From Flavobacteriales bacterium (GTDB lineage Bacteria; Bacteroidota; Bacteroidia; Flavobacteriales_D; Sanyastnellaceae), in assembly GCA_947466425.1 (NCBI GenBank), contig CANIBZ010000010.1, positions 1-64,000 on the forward strand: a stretch of 64,000 bases of DNA, in the 5' to 3' direction. The position numbers and the translations under genes are program-made. This document shows, one piece after another, positions 9,110 to 16,867 of this stretch. The notes below the pieces were generated by a model. The model did not search any database and was not told where the DNA came from. It worked only from the letters and a program-made list of their open reading frames with translations. Each line of letters opens with the position of its first letter. The stretch's first letter is position 1.

Positions 9110-9179
9110 ATGTCCTGCGGACGAATGTTGCGAAGCAACGAATGTGCAAGCACGAATGCCGATGGCGAATGTCTTCGAC
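9110..9179 (+). repeat. Mini-hairpin array 1, right half (GAAT spacers)
   Basis: After the IS: GTCC-TGC-GGAC (9112-9122, its first G belongs to the target duplication), GAAT, GTTGC-GAA-GCAAC (9127-9139), GAAT, GTGC-AA-GCAC (9144-9153), GAAT, GCC-GAT-GGC (9158-9166), GAAT, GTC-TTC-GAC (9171-9179). Removing the IS plus one ATG restores a regular array with 7612-7648. Confidence 0.85.
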
Positions 9180-9193
9180 GGGGAGGAGCTCGA

Positions 9194-9375
9194 GCCCCGA
9201 AGGGGTGAAATAAATGTGGAGGCATGGGTGTTAGCCCATGCAAATGGTGATTAAGCAAACGAACCCTCCTCGCGAGTTAACAACGTCTCCAACCTTATGC
9301 GCATTTATGCGAAAACCGCTCTCTTTCGCAGGGCCTAAAAGCCCAGCTACGCGGGTAATGTCGCCCCAAGGGGCT
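9194..9375 (+). repeat. 182-bp repeat with inverted ends, copy A
   Basis: Bounded by AGCCCCGAAGGGGTGA (left, diverged) and TGTCGCCCCAAGGGGCT (9359-9375). It has the same length and order as copy B at 12791-12972, including a loop-conserved hairpin GCATGGG-TGTTAG-CCCATGC, GGTGATTAAGCAA, CGCGAGTTAACAA and CCGCTCTCTTTCGCAGGGCC. It resembles a bacterial interspersed mosaic element: two REP-like hairpins in opposite orientation. It lies directly upstream of the REP-type transposase. Confidence 0.8.
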
Positions 9376-9434
9376 CATTTTCATTCGCATAAACACGCCT
9401 TTAATGAATAGAGATTGTCTATCATTTTTGCCCA

Positions 9435-9893
9435 ATGAATCCATCTTCTCTTAGCCGACTTGTTCTACATTTTGTGTTCGTCACCAAATACCGAGAACCC
9501 AAAATCTTTCTTCAAGTTGAACAAGGCCTGCACGCATACTTAATCGGCGTGTTCAACAACAAAGGTTCTGAAGTCTACGCCATTGGCGGATACTACGACC
9601 ACGTGCACATCCTTTGTGAACTGCCGCGTACATTAACCACCGCGAAACTCGCCGAAGCCGCCAAATCAAACTCTTCGCGTTGGATGAAATCGCAACACGA
9701 ATCCTTAGCCGATTTCACCTGGCAACCCGGATACGCCGTGTTTTCCGTTAATTACAAGGATCGAAAACGAATCATTCAATACATTAAAAACCAAAAGAAC
9801 CATCATACCTATTACTCCTATCTAGAAGAGGAAGATAAACTTTTAAATCAACACTCATTAGCCCCTCGGGGCGACATAAACGCGAAGGCATGA
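9435..9893 (+). CDS. REP-associated / IS200-type Y1 transposase
   Basis: A 152-residue HUH single-strand transposase of the Y1 (IS200/TnpA-REP) family. The metal-binding HUH motif is H56-V-H58 (YYDHVHIL) and the likely nucleophile is Y116 in RIIQYIKNQ. Such enzymes cut single-stranded DNA next to a hairpin at a short guide tetranucleotide. It is flanked by REP-like palindromes: TGTCGCCCCAAGGGGCT at 9359-9375 upstream and AGCCCCTCGGGGCGACA at 9860-9876, the latter inside the 3' end of the coding region (residues LAPRGD). The last ten residues are therefore contributed by the repeat. Confidence 0.88.
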   Translation: MNPSSLSRLVLHFVFVTKYREPKIFLQVEQGLHAYLIGVFNNKGSEVYAIGGYYDHVHILCELPRTLTTAKLAEAAKSNSSRWMKSQHESLADFTWQPGYAVFSVNYKDRKRIIQYIKNQKNHHTYYSYLEEEDKLLNQHSLAPRGDINAKA

Positions 9894-9922
9894 GTGTCAG
9901 CTCATGCCAAAAGTGATTAAGA
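9860..9922 (+). repeat. Partial third copy of the 182-bp repeat (left end)
   Basis: AGCCCCTCGGGGCGACA (9860-9876) followed by the hairpin GGCATGAG-TGTCAG-CTCATGCC (9887-9908) and GTGATTAAG. It matches the first ~60 bases of copy B, then diverges. It overlaps the end of the transposase gene. Confidence 0.75.
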
Positions 9923-10030
9923 ATCAGAGTTGTTTTTGCGTGATGACAAGCAACAATGAAGAAAATCTTGCACCCAGCGAACTTTGTTCAACCTTTAGTT
10001 GTCTTATTTTCCGTAACTCAATTGTTAACA

Positions 10031-12709
10031 ATGAACAAACTTATATATTTCTTCCTGTTTAGTTTCCTAGCACTTAATTCTTCGGCACAAAACTTCAGTT
10101 GCTACAACCTAGATATACCGCAGGCTTCCACATGGACGTTATACAATTCAAATGGAGAAATCTTCGCACAAGGTGTTTCTCCCGAGGCGAATGCTTTTTG
10201 TATTCCTGCCGGATGCTTTCAGCTGAACGTAGAGTCTCTGACCATGAACCCTCTTCCACTGGTTGTAACCGTTTATGACGCTTCAGCGAACGTGGTACCT
10301 CTTGAAAATTTCGGTAATGAATTTTACTTTGTTGGACTCATTTCAAACAACGCCATTGAAGGATGCACAGATCCTGGAGCGTGTAACTTCAATCCGAATG
10401 CAACATGTTCAAATTACTCTTCTTGCGACTACTCTTGTCAAGGCTGCACCAACCCCGTTGCGTTCAACTTCAACCCAACTTCTACCATTGACAATGGAAC
10501 ATGCTGCACAGACCATTGGGCTACGTTCAATGTAGAACAAGGACAAGCGGGAATCTGGTTGTACAGCGAACAGTATTACATGACAGGCGGAGATAATTCC
10601 GTGAACAATCAGTTCTGTGTGAAAGAGGGTTGTTACAATCTTCAAGTCTATTCTTTTGACAGCATTTCTTCCAACCAGAATTATACGGTAACACTAGAAG
10701 ATGGCTCTCTTTGGTTAAGCGGGGTGGTAGATACAAACTACTTGTATACGACTGTTTCTCTGAATCCTGTTTACGGTTGCGCTGATCCATTGGCTTGTAA
10801 CTACACTCCTAATGTTACCTGCAACGACGGCTCATGTGAATACGCCTCTTGCAGCGGTTGTATGGATCCTCTTGCCACGAATTACAATCCAGACGCTACA
10901 ACTGATAACGGAAAATGCTGTTACGCTGACATTGCAAACATTACTACATCGGTTCCTTCAACATGGACTATTCAGAGTTCATTGGGTTATTATCAGTACG
11001 GAACAACACCGAACGACAGCACGCTCTGCATAAGCAGCGGATGCTACACCTTGAACGTGTTCCCTACGGAACCAAATCCACTTGATCCGTTTGGAGGTGG
11101 AGGAGATATATACATTGTCATCACAGATTCTACCGGTTATATTGTTTCTCAAGGAACGGAGAATGCCATCGCAACAGGAATTCCTTACACTTTCCTTTGG
11201 GGCGTTGTAGTACCCGGTTGCACAGAGCCATCTGCATGTAACTACAACCCACTTGCAACCTGCAACGAACTTGCCTTTTGCGATTATTCATGCCTAGGCT
11301 GCACGGATCCAACGGCAAACAACTACGATTCAAACGCAACAGTTGACAACGGTACTTGCTGCTTCAACAACTGGTACACCGTTGAATCTTCTTCTTGGTT
11401 GGAATGGTATGTTACTTCTTCAGACGGAATAAATCAACAAGGCGGATACAACAACATGCTTCAAGGATTCTGCATGGAGCAAGATTGCTTCTCATTCAGC
11501 GCATGGAGCTTGACGGTTCAACCTTTCGACATGACCATCTACGGTCCAGACGGAAGCGTTTTCTATCAAACAACTGGAAATGTGAATCCTTATGTTAACG
11601 AGTACTTCTCGGTGAATGAAGTGGTTGGTTGTACAGATCTATTCGCTTGTAACTACAATCCGAATGCGACTTGCGCAAATTACACTTTATGCGATTATTC
11701 TTGTCAAGGTTGTACCGATCCAACCGCGCCGAATTACAATGCAGATGCTACGGTAGACAACGGCACTTGTTGTTCAGCAGCGAATTGGAATACCATTTCT
11801 GCTCAAGGACAAGTCATTTTCTATGCCTTCAATCCGAATACAGGAGAAGGAGATTTTAATGAGTATCCCTATGCAACGGGCTATTGCATGAATGCAGCAG
11901 ACTGCTATCAGTTGGTCTTGTATTCATTCTTACCAGACAGCTCAGATGTTACCGTGACGAATGCACAAGGCGCCATTGTGTTAAGTGGAAATTTAGCAAA
12001 CTTCGGTTACTTGCAAGCGTATGTTTCAGGAGCAAATGAAGTTGCGGGTTGCACAGACCCAACGGCTTGTAACTACGACAGTTTAGCAACCTGTGACGTT
12101 GGAAGTTGTTCGTACTATTGTGGCGGATGCCTCGACCCTTCGGCGGTGAACTACAACAATGCTGCAATGTTCGACGACGGTTCTTGTGTTTACACCAATG
12201 AACTTCCGAACATGGGAATGGTATTGGTGGAAGACAATGCGAACGATCAGTTCTATGTTATGATGAACTTGTCTTCAATGGGAACCGGCGGTCCATACGG
12301 CGTGGTTTCCTCATTGAACGAGCCTGTGGCAGTCATGAGTACAACAGGACAAGCAATGAAAGGTCCGTATGCCTGCGGAACAGATGTGCAATTCACCGTT
12401 CACGACATGGGCAACAACATGCAAACTGCCCTCACAAGTCCTGTCTATAGCATAACCTGTGGGGTTCAGGTGGAAGAGGCCCCTGCTAAGAAAACAGAGA
12501 TGAACTTGTATCCGAATCCAGCGAAAAACAATGTGAATTTGGTTGGTTTGGAAAAAGGAACCTCTGTGGAAGTCTACGACCTAACCGGAAGGATTTTATT
12601 CAAAGACAAATCCCAATCAGATCGCATGGAAATCTCTGTTTCGAAATGGAACGCAGGAGTGTACTTAGTAAGAGCGGCTGGTAAGACAATGCGGTTGGTG
12701 AAGGAGTAA
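10031..12709 (+). CDS. Secreted Cys-rich repeat protein with T9SS sorting domain
   Basis: Starting at ATG 10031 gives a clean signal peptide (MNKLIYFFLFSFLALNSSAQ); an in-frame ATG at 9956 would bury it. The protein of 892 residues has ten Cys-rich motifs of the type GCTDPTACNYNPNATC, arranged as five alternating pairs: an ACNYNP...C version, then a version ending VDNGTCC. The pairs alternate with ~80-100-residue beta-rich segments. The C-terminal ~75 residues form a type A T9SS sorting domain (LYPNPAKNNVNL, VYDLTGRILF, NAGVYLVR), so it should cross the outer membrane by type IX secretion. Function unknown; probably an adhesin or surface structure. Its stop TAA is the first part of a TAAT spacer of the hairpin array. 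Confidence 0.88.
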   Translation: MNKLIYFFLFSFLALNSSAQNFSCYNLDIPQASTWTLYNSNGEIFAQGVSPEANAFCIPAGCFQLNVESLTMNPLPLVVTVYDASANVVPLENFGNEFYFVGLISNNAIEGCTDPGACNFNPNATCSNYSSCDYSCQGCTNPVAFNFNPTSTIDNGTCCTDHWATFNVEQGQAGIWLYSEQYYMTGGDNSVNNQFCVKEGCYNLQVYSFDSISSNQNYTVTLEDGSLWLSGVVDTNYLYTTVSLNPVYGCADPLACNYTPNVTCNDGSCEYASCSGCMDPLATNYNPDATTDNGKCCYADIANITTSVPSTWTIQSSLGYYQYGTTPNDSTLCISSGCYTLNVFPTEPNPLDPFGGGGDIYIVITDSTGYIVSQGTENAIATGIPYTFLWGVVVPGCTEPSACNYNPLATCNELAFCDYSCLGCTDPTANNYDSNATVDNGTCCFNNWYTVESSSWLEWYVTSSDGINQQGGYNNMLQGFCMEQDCFSFSAWSLTVQPFDMTIYGPDGSVFYQTTGNVNPYVNEYFSVNEVVGCTDLFACNYNPNATCANYTLCDYSCQGCTDPTAPNYNADATVDNGTCCSAANWNTISAQGQVIFYAFNPNTGEGDFNEYPYATGYCMNAADCYQLVLYSFLPDSSDVTVTNAQGAIVLSGNLANFGYLQAYVSGANEVAGCTDPTACNYDSLATCDVGSCSYYCGGCLDPSAVNYNNAAMFDDGSCVYTNELPNMGMVLVEDNANDQFYVMMNLSSMGTGGPYGVVSSLNEPVAVMSTTGQAMKGPYACGTDVQFTVHDMGNNMQTALTSPVYSITCGVQVEEAPAKKTEMNLYPNPAKNNVNLVGLEKGTSVEVYDLTGRILFKDKSQSDRMEISVSKWNAGVYLVRAAGKTMRLVKE

Positions 12710-12777
12710 TGCCGGAGGCTAATGTTGCGAAGCAACTAATGTCCTTCGGACGAATGTCGATGGCGAATGTCTTCGAC
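12707..12777 (+). repeat. Mini-hairpin array 2 (TAAT/GAAT spacers)
   Basis: TAAT (contains the stop of the T9SS gene), GCC-GGA-GGC (12711-12719), TAAT, GTTGC-GAA-GCAAC (12724-12736), TAAT, GTCC-TTC-GGAC (12741-12751), GAAT, GTC-GAT-GGC (12756-12764, one mismatched pair), GAAT, GTC-TTC-GAC (12769-12777). Confidence 0.85.
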
Positions 12778-12790
12778 GGACAGGATCACT

Positions 12791-12972
12791 AGCCCCTTGG
12801 GGCGACACAAAAGAGTGGGCATGAGTGTGAGCTCATGCCATCGGTGATTAAGCAAGCGACTCCTTCTCGCGAGTTAACAATGGTTCGGGCGTTATGCGTG
12901 TTTATGCGGAAACCGCTCTCTTTCGCAGGGCCTAACAGCCCTGCTGCGCGGGGAATGTCGCCCCAAGGGGCT
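12791..12972 (+). repeat. 182-bp repeat with perfect 17-bp inverted ends, copy B
   Basis: Left end AGCCCCTTGGGGCGACA (12791-12807) and right end TGTCGCCCCAAGGGGCT (12956-12972) are exact reverse complements. Inside is the hairpin GGCATGAG-TGTGAG-CTCATGCC, whose stem covaries with copy A while the loop core is kept. Looks like a non-autonomous element mobilised by a Y1/REP transposase. Confidence 0.85.
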
Positions 12973-13034
12973 CCGCATTGGTTAACGCATAAGAGAAATT
13001 TGCTTATTCACGCGAATTGAATGAATTTCGGGTC

Positions 13035-13445
13035 ATGAATACAAATGACGTTCGTTGGAAGCAGCGTTTCGAGAATTTTAAAAATGCTCGGAAGCAATTT
13101 TTAGTTGGATTGGAATTGTCTCGGTCGAGAGAGTTGTCTCCTTTGGAAAAGCAAGGATTGATTCAAGCATTTGAATTCACGCAAGAGATGTCGTGGAAGG
13201 TTTTGCAAGATTACTTGAAACATCAGGGAATAAAGGAAATTGTGGGATCCCGTGATGTTTTTCGATTGGCTTATCAGAATCAATTAATTTCAAATGGAGA
13301 CTTATGGTTAGATACCATTTCAACTCGAAATCAAACGTCTCATTTGTATGACGAATCTATTTTGGAAGAAGTCTTTGAAAAAGTAATTAATCAATATCCA
13401 GTTTTATTCGAGCAATTGGAAGTTCGAATGAATGAATTAATTTAG
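13035..13445 (+). CDS. HEPN-like nucleotidyltransferase substrate-binding protein (HI0074 family), candidate HepT-type toxin
   Basis: A 136-residue all-alpha protein of the HI0074/HEPN family, paired with the MNT nucleotidyltransferase 4 bases downstream. It carries the HEPN RNase motif R-x4-H-x-Y as R98-NQTS-H103-L-Y105. Known biology: in type VII toxin-antitoxin pairs HepT is an RNase and MntA adenylylates the tyrosine of this motif. ATG 13035 is chosen; an in-frame TTG at 13017 adds six residues. Here the HEPN gene comes first. A housekeeping role cannot be excluded. Confidence 0.85.
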   Translation: MNTNDVRWKQRFENFKNARKQFLVGLELSRSRELSPLEKQGLIQAFEFTQEMSWKVLQDYLKHQGIKEIVGSRDVFRLAYQNQLISNGDLWLDTISTRNQTSHLYDESILEEVFEKVINQYPVLFEQLEVRMNELI

Positions 13446-13449
13446 TTGA

Positions 13450-13770
13450 ATGGAGACGGGATTAAGTGAAAAATCACTTCGAGCAATAGCTAATGTAGTT
13501 TATTCGAATGAGCGTGTTCAAGGTGCGAAGATATTCGGATCTCGCGCTATTGGGACTTTTCATGAGGGGTCAGACATTGACATCTGTTTATTTGGAGAGG
13601 AGTTAACGATTTCAGACCTCAATCGAATTTCCTCTGAATTAGATGATTTGAATATTCCAGAGATTGTTGACCTCGTAAATTTCCGAACCATTAAAAACGA
13701 GAATCTCTTAAAGCACATCGAGGATTTTTCCGTTCAGATAGAACCATCGCCATCGGCATTCGTGCGGTAG
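13450..13770 (+). CDS. Minimal nucleotidyltransferase (MNT), candidate antitoxin
   Basis: A 106-residue pol-beta-like nucleotidyltransferase with the GS...(S)DxD signature: IFGSRAIGTFHEGSDIDICLF (G30-S31, D42, D44). A further carboxylate lies in the IVDLVNF strand. It forms the classical two-gene MNT/HEPN module with the upstream gene; by analogy with MntA it would AMPylate and silence the partner. The last residues (PSPSAFVR) and the stop codon are encoded by hairpin array 3: the TAG lies inside the unit GTGC-GGTA-GCAC. The natural C terminus may thus have been replaced by repeat sequence. Confidence 0.85.
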   Translation: METGLSEKSLRAIANVVYSNERVQGAKIFGSRAIGTFHEGSDIDICLFGEELTISDLNRISSELDDLNIPEIVDLVNFRTIKNENLLKHIEDFSVQIEPSPSAFVR

Positions 13771-13851
13771 CACATTAGTTTGGAAAACATTCGTCGAAGA
13801 CATTCGTTGCTATGCAACATTAGTGCTTGCACATTCGCCCAAAGGGCATTA
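13749..13851 (-). repeat. Mini-hairpin array 3 (ATTC/ATTA spacers = GAAT/TAAT on minus strand)
   Basis: GCC-ATC-GGC (13749-13757), ATTC, GTGC-GGTA-GCAC (13762-13773), ATTA, GTTT-GGA-AAAC (13778-13788), ATTC, GTC-GAA-GAC (13793-13801), ATTC, GTTGC-TAT-GCAAC (13806-13818), ATTA, GTGC-TT-GCAC (13823-13832), ATTC, GCCC-AAA-GGGC (13837-13847), ATTA containing the HD gene stop. Confidence 0.85.
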
Positions 13852-15066
13852 TTTGGCTTTGGCCAAAAAGTATTTCTCAACCGGAGCGCTCAACGCCGAA
13901 AGGTTATCGTGATCACTCGCTTTCGCAGCGTCAATGATTTCTCCATTTTTCATCTTCACCAAGATGCCTTCGTTCATGCTGTTGTAAGCGCGGTTGTCTA
14001 CTTTTCCATTCAAAACGAAATAGCGAGCTTCTTCTGCTGAGATGTTATACTCATTTTGAATATCCTGAATGGCTTGCTGAATGCTGCTTTCAGGGATTTC
14101 AGTTCGTGAAATTTCAATCTTGAAAAGCCTACGCTCAACAATGCGTGTGGCCAATTGACTCAAAACAAAATCGGAGTGGGAAGTCCAGACTTTCAAGGCG
14201 CCAAGAATGTCAATGTCGTCTAACTTCATAAACATCTCGAACGCTTCATCTGCTGCTTCAAAATCAGATAAAGAGATTTTGTTGTTCAAAAAGTATTGCA
14301 GCGACGGAGAAGCCCAAAGCTGCTCACCTTGATCTGCTAATTGCTTTGCGCGTCTCAACACATTCACCAACATGTATTCTGCGCTTAAAACGGTCTTGTG
14401 CAAGTATACTTGCCAATACATGAATCGTCGTGCGACAATAAATTTCTCGATTGAATATATTCCTTTCTCTTCAACAACAAGTTGATCATTCACCACATCG
14501 AGCATCTTAATTAAACGCTCGCTTCCAACTTGTCCTTCTACCACACCGCTGAAAAAACTATCTCGCGCCAAGTAATCTAGGCGATCCATGTCGAGCTGAC
14601 TACTCACCAATTGATGCATGAATTTTCGTGGATAGGTTCCATTGAAAATTTCAAGCGTAAGATTTAATTGCCCCTTGAACTCGGCGTTCAATCGCTGCAT
14701 AGCGAAAGAAGAAATATGTTCGTGGTGAACTTCGTTCACAATAGAGCTTTCCAACGCATGACTGAACGGACCGTGTCCAATGTCGTGAAGCAGAATAGCG
14801 CAAAGCAATCCAACCTCTTCTTCATGCGAAATAGCGTGTCCTTTCAATCGTAATTCATCAATGGCGTTTTGCATCAAATGCATAGCGCCCATGGCATGCT
14901 GAAAGCGGTTGTGTCCAGCACCCGGATATACCAACGACGAAAGCCCCAATTGGGTAATTCTTCTTAGTCTTTGGAAATAGCGGTGATTGATTAATTCAAG
15001 AACGAACGCATGGCGTATAGTCACAAATCCGTATACCGGATCATTGATCATTTTGCGTTTTAACAT
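13849..15066 (-). CDS. HD-domain phosphohydrolase (dGTPase/YdhJ-like)
   Basis: A 405-residue protein with an HD metal-dependent phosphohydrolase core: H57 (RFQHAMG), H94-D95 (LLHDIGHGPFSH) and a downstream aspartate in LDMDRLDYLARD (about D161). FQRLRRITQLG near the N terminus is shared with the dNTP triphosphohydrolase and SAMHD1-like group. Its substrate is likely a nucleotide, possibly dNTPs, but this is inferred from the family. Its stop codon (13849-13851) is inside array 3, which in its own sense strand reads as TAAT/GAAT spacers. Confidence 0.88.
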   Translation of the reverse strand: MLKRKMINDPVYGFVTIRHAFVLELINHRYFQRLRRITQLGLSSLVYPGAGHNRFQHAMGAMHLMQNAIDELRLKGHAISHEEEVGLLCAILLHDIGHGPFSHALESSIVNEVHHEHISSFAMQRLNAEFKGQLNLTLEIFNGTYPRKFMHQLVSSQLDMDRLDYLARDSFFSGVVEGQVGSERLIKMLDVVNDQLVVEEKGIYSIEKFIVARRFMYWQVYLHKTVLSAEYMLVNVLRRAKQLADQGEQLWASPSLQYFLNNKISLSDFEAADEAFEMFMKLDDIDILGALKVWTSHSDFVLSQLATRIVERRLFKIEISRTEIPESSIQQAIQDIQNEYNISAEEARYFVLNGKVDNRAYNSMNEGILVKMKNGEIIDAAKASDHDNLSALSAPVEKYFLAKAK

Positions 15067-15113
15067 AAAACAAATTTAGGGAAATATGGAGTACACCTGC
15101 TAAGACTATATCC

Positions 15114-15200
15114 GCCGAAGGCATGCGTTGAAAACATTCGTCGTAGACATTCGTTGCTCTGCAACATTAGTGCTTGCACATTCGTTGCTCCGCAACATTC
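15114..15200 (-). repeat. Mini-hairpin array 4 (ATTC/ATTA spacers)
   Basis: GCC-GAA-GGC (15114-15122), ATGC, GTT-GAA-AAC (15127-15135), ATTC, GTC-GTA-GAC (15140-15148), ATTC, GTTGC-TCT-GCAAC (15153-15165), ATTA, GTGC-TT-GCAC (15170-15179), ATTC, GTTGC-TCC-GCAAC (15184-15196), ATTC. It begins 27 bases downstream of the rng stop and reads GAAT-hairpin in the rng sense. Confidence 0.85.
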
Positions 15201-15227
15201 TTCCCCTCTCTTAACCTTTCTTACCTT

Positions 15228-16790
15228 TTACTTAGCGATATTAATCGCCTCGCCGCTCGCATCAAAAATCTTGTACTCAAGTAAAGCATTATTACTCGAA
15301 GACTGCAATTCAATTTTTATCTGGAAGCGTTTTTTCCAACGGGCTAGAATGGTGTTGAACCACCAACCTTTGGTAAGGTAGGCTTCCACCATCGGGTGAA
15401 TAGCAACGACAATATGTTTGTGAGCAGTAGTCTCTGCAATTAAGCGAATGCTGTTTTCAATTTCATCTTCGAACAACAAAGCCGCTTCAATCTTTCCAGT
15501 ACCACTGCAGCTCGGACAAGTTTCTTGAGTTATAACTTCGGTAACCGGCTTCACACGTTCACGTGTAATTTCCACCACACCGAAACGGCTTGGTGCAAGA
15601 ATGTTGTGCTTTGCCTTGTCGCCTTGCATATACTCTTTCAACGCATCGTGAAGGGCCTTTTGGTTTTCCTTCTGCTGCATATCAATGAAGTCTACACAAA
15701 TAATTCCACCCATGTCGCGCAAACGGAAAAGTCGTGCAATTTCTTTCGCACACTCGAGGTTGGTTTGAAGGGCGTTTTGCTCTTGGTCTTTCGCAGAGGC
15801 ACTCTTGCGATTACCACTGTTCACGTCAATAACGTGCATGGCTTCGGTGTGCTCTACAATGAGGTATGCGCCAGATTTTAGATTCACCTGCTTCGCGAAG
15901 CCGGCCTTAATCTGACGGTAAATATTGAATGTATCGAATAAATCTGTGGTCTTGTGAACCTTTACAATTCCTTCCTGATCGGGAGCAATACTGTGCATGT
16001 AGGTACGAACCTCTGCACCCAATTTCTCATCATTCACGTGAATCGCAGTGAACGAGTCGTTCAACAAATCGCGAAGGACCGAAGAGGTCTTCTTGATTTC
16101 GCTAAGGATACGTTTCGGAGGAAGCGCATTCGGAAGGTTTTTCACCAACTCTTCCCAACGTAGTACTAAGTCTGTAAGATCTTGGTCAAGCTCTTCAACA
16201 CTCGTGTCTACCGCTTGGGTTCGCACAATAACACCCATGTTTTGTGGGCGAATTTTTTGCATGAGTTTTTTCAAACGATCACGCTCATCTTCGTCGGTTA
16301 TTCTGCTTGAAAGAGAAACTTTGTTCGAAAACGGAACCAACACCAAATACCTTCCGGCAAGGGTTATTTCAGCAGTAAGTCGTGGACCTTTTGCTGAGAT
16401 GGGTTCCTTCGCAATCTGAACCAGAATCATATTCCCCTGTCCAATGGCGTCTTTAATTACACCATCTTTTTTCAACTCGGGCTCTTTTTGAAGTCCGACC
16501 AAATCACCGGAAGCACGCTCGCCACCAAGAATGGGGCGCACGTATCTGTTCATTGTAGGATAGTGTGGACCAAGGTCGAGAAAATGCAAAAATGCATCCT
16601 TCTCGTAGCCAACATCTACAAAGGCGGCGTTCAAGTGGGGAACCATTTTCCGCACTCTTCCAAGGTATACGTCGCCCACAGCGAACTGCGTATTACTAAC
16701 CTCACGATGTAACTCAACTAAGAGTTTATCATGAAGCAAGGCAATTTCCACTCCCTTGGAGGAAGCGTTAATGACAAGTTCAGCGTTCAA
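15228..16790 (-). CDS. rng: Ribonuclease G/E family endoribonuclease
   Basis: Single-strand-specific endoribonuclease in rRNA and mRNA maturation. The 520-residue length fits RNase G rather than the long RNase E. An S1 RNA-binding domain occupies about residues 35-125. The DNase I-like catalytic domain carries the Mg ligands D322 (VIDVNSGN) and D367 (ICVDFIDM), and the zinc-link cysteines are C425 and C428 (CPSC). The gene lies downstream of a tiny basic ribosome-associated-type gene on the same strand and is followed by hairpin array 4. Confidence 0.95.
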   Translation of the reverse strand: MNAELVINASSKGVEIALLHDKLLVELHREVSNTQFAVGDVYLGRVRKMVPHLNAAFVDVGYEKDAFLHFLDLGPHYPTMNRYVRPILGGERASGDLVGLQKEPELKKDGVIKDAIGQGNMILVQIAKEPISAKGPRLTAEITLAGRYLVLVPFSNKVSLSSRITDEDERDRLKKLMQKIRPQNMGVIVRTQAVDTSVEELDQDLTDLVLRWEELVKNLPNALPPKRILSEIKKTSSVLRDLLNDSFTAIHVNDEKLGAEVRTYMHSIAPDQEGIVKVHKTTDLFDTFNIYRQIKAGFAKQVNLKSGAYLIVEHTEAMHVIDVNSGNRKSASAKDQEQNALQTNLECAKEIARLFRLRDMGGIICVDFIDMQQKENQKALHDALKEYMQGDKAKHNILAPSRFGVVEITRERVKPVTEVITQETCPSCSGTGKIEAALLFEDEIENSIRLIAETTAHKHIVVAIHPMVEAYLTKGWWFNTILARWKKRFQIKIELQSSSNNALLEYKIFDASGEAINIAK

Positions 16791-16810
16791 ATTATTCTAA
16801 GATTAATGCA

Positions 16811-16843
16811 CGACGGGAAAGGCGCCTGTTAGCGCCTTCCGTC
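16811..16843 (-). promoter_or_regulatory. Hairpin in the leader between the mini basic gene and rng
   Basis: GACGGGAAAGGCGC (16814-16827 region) pairs with GCGCCTTCCGTC after a 6-base loop, with a small bulge. No T-tract follows on the minus strand, so it is not a standard terminator. It lies 20-50 bases upstream of the rng start and could be a leader structure cut by RNase G itself (inference). Confidence 0.45.
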
Positions 16844-16867
16844 AATACAGATGGTTCAAGCAAAGTT

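Noticed and set aside
13780-14040. Plus-strand open frames across the 13.75 and 15.15 kb arrays (13780-14040, 15154-15381)
   Set aside because: They are translations of hairpin arrays and the antisense strand of the HD and rng genes; no protein-like composition.
7598-15200. CRISPR array
   Set aside because: The constant part is only 4 bases and the variable parts are 9-14 base palindromes, with no cas genes. This is not a repeat-spacer CRISPR layout.
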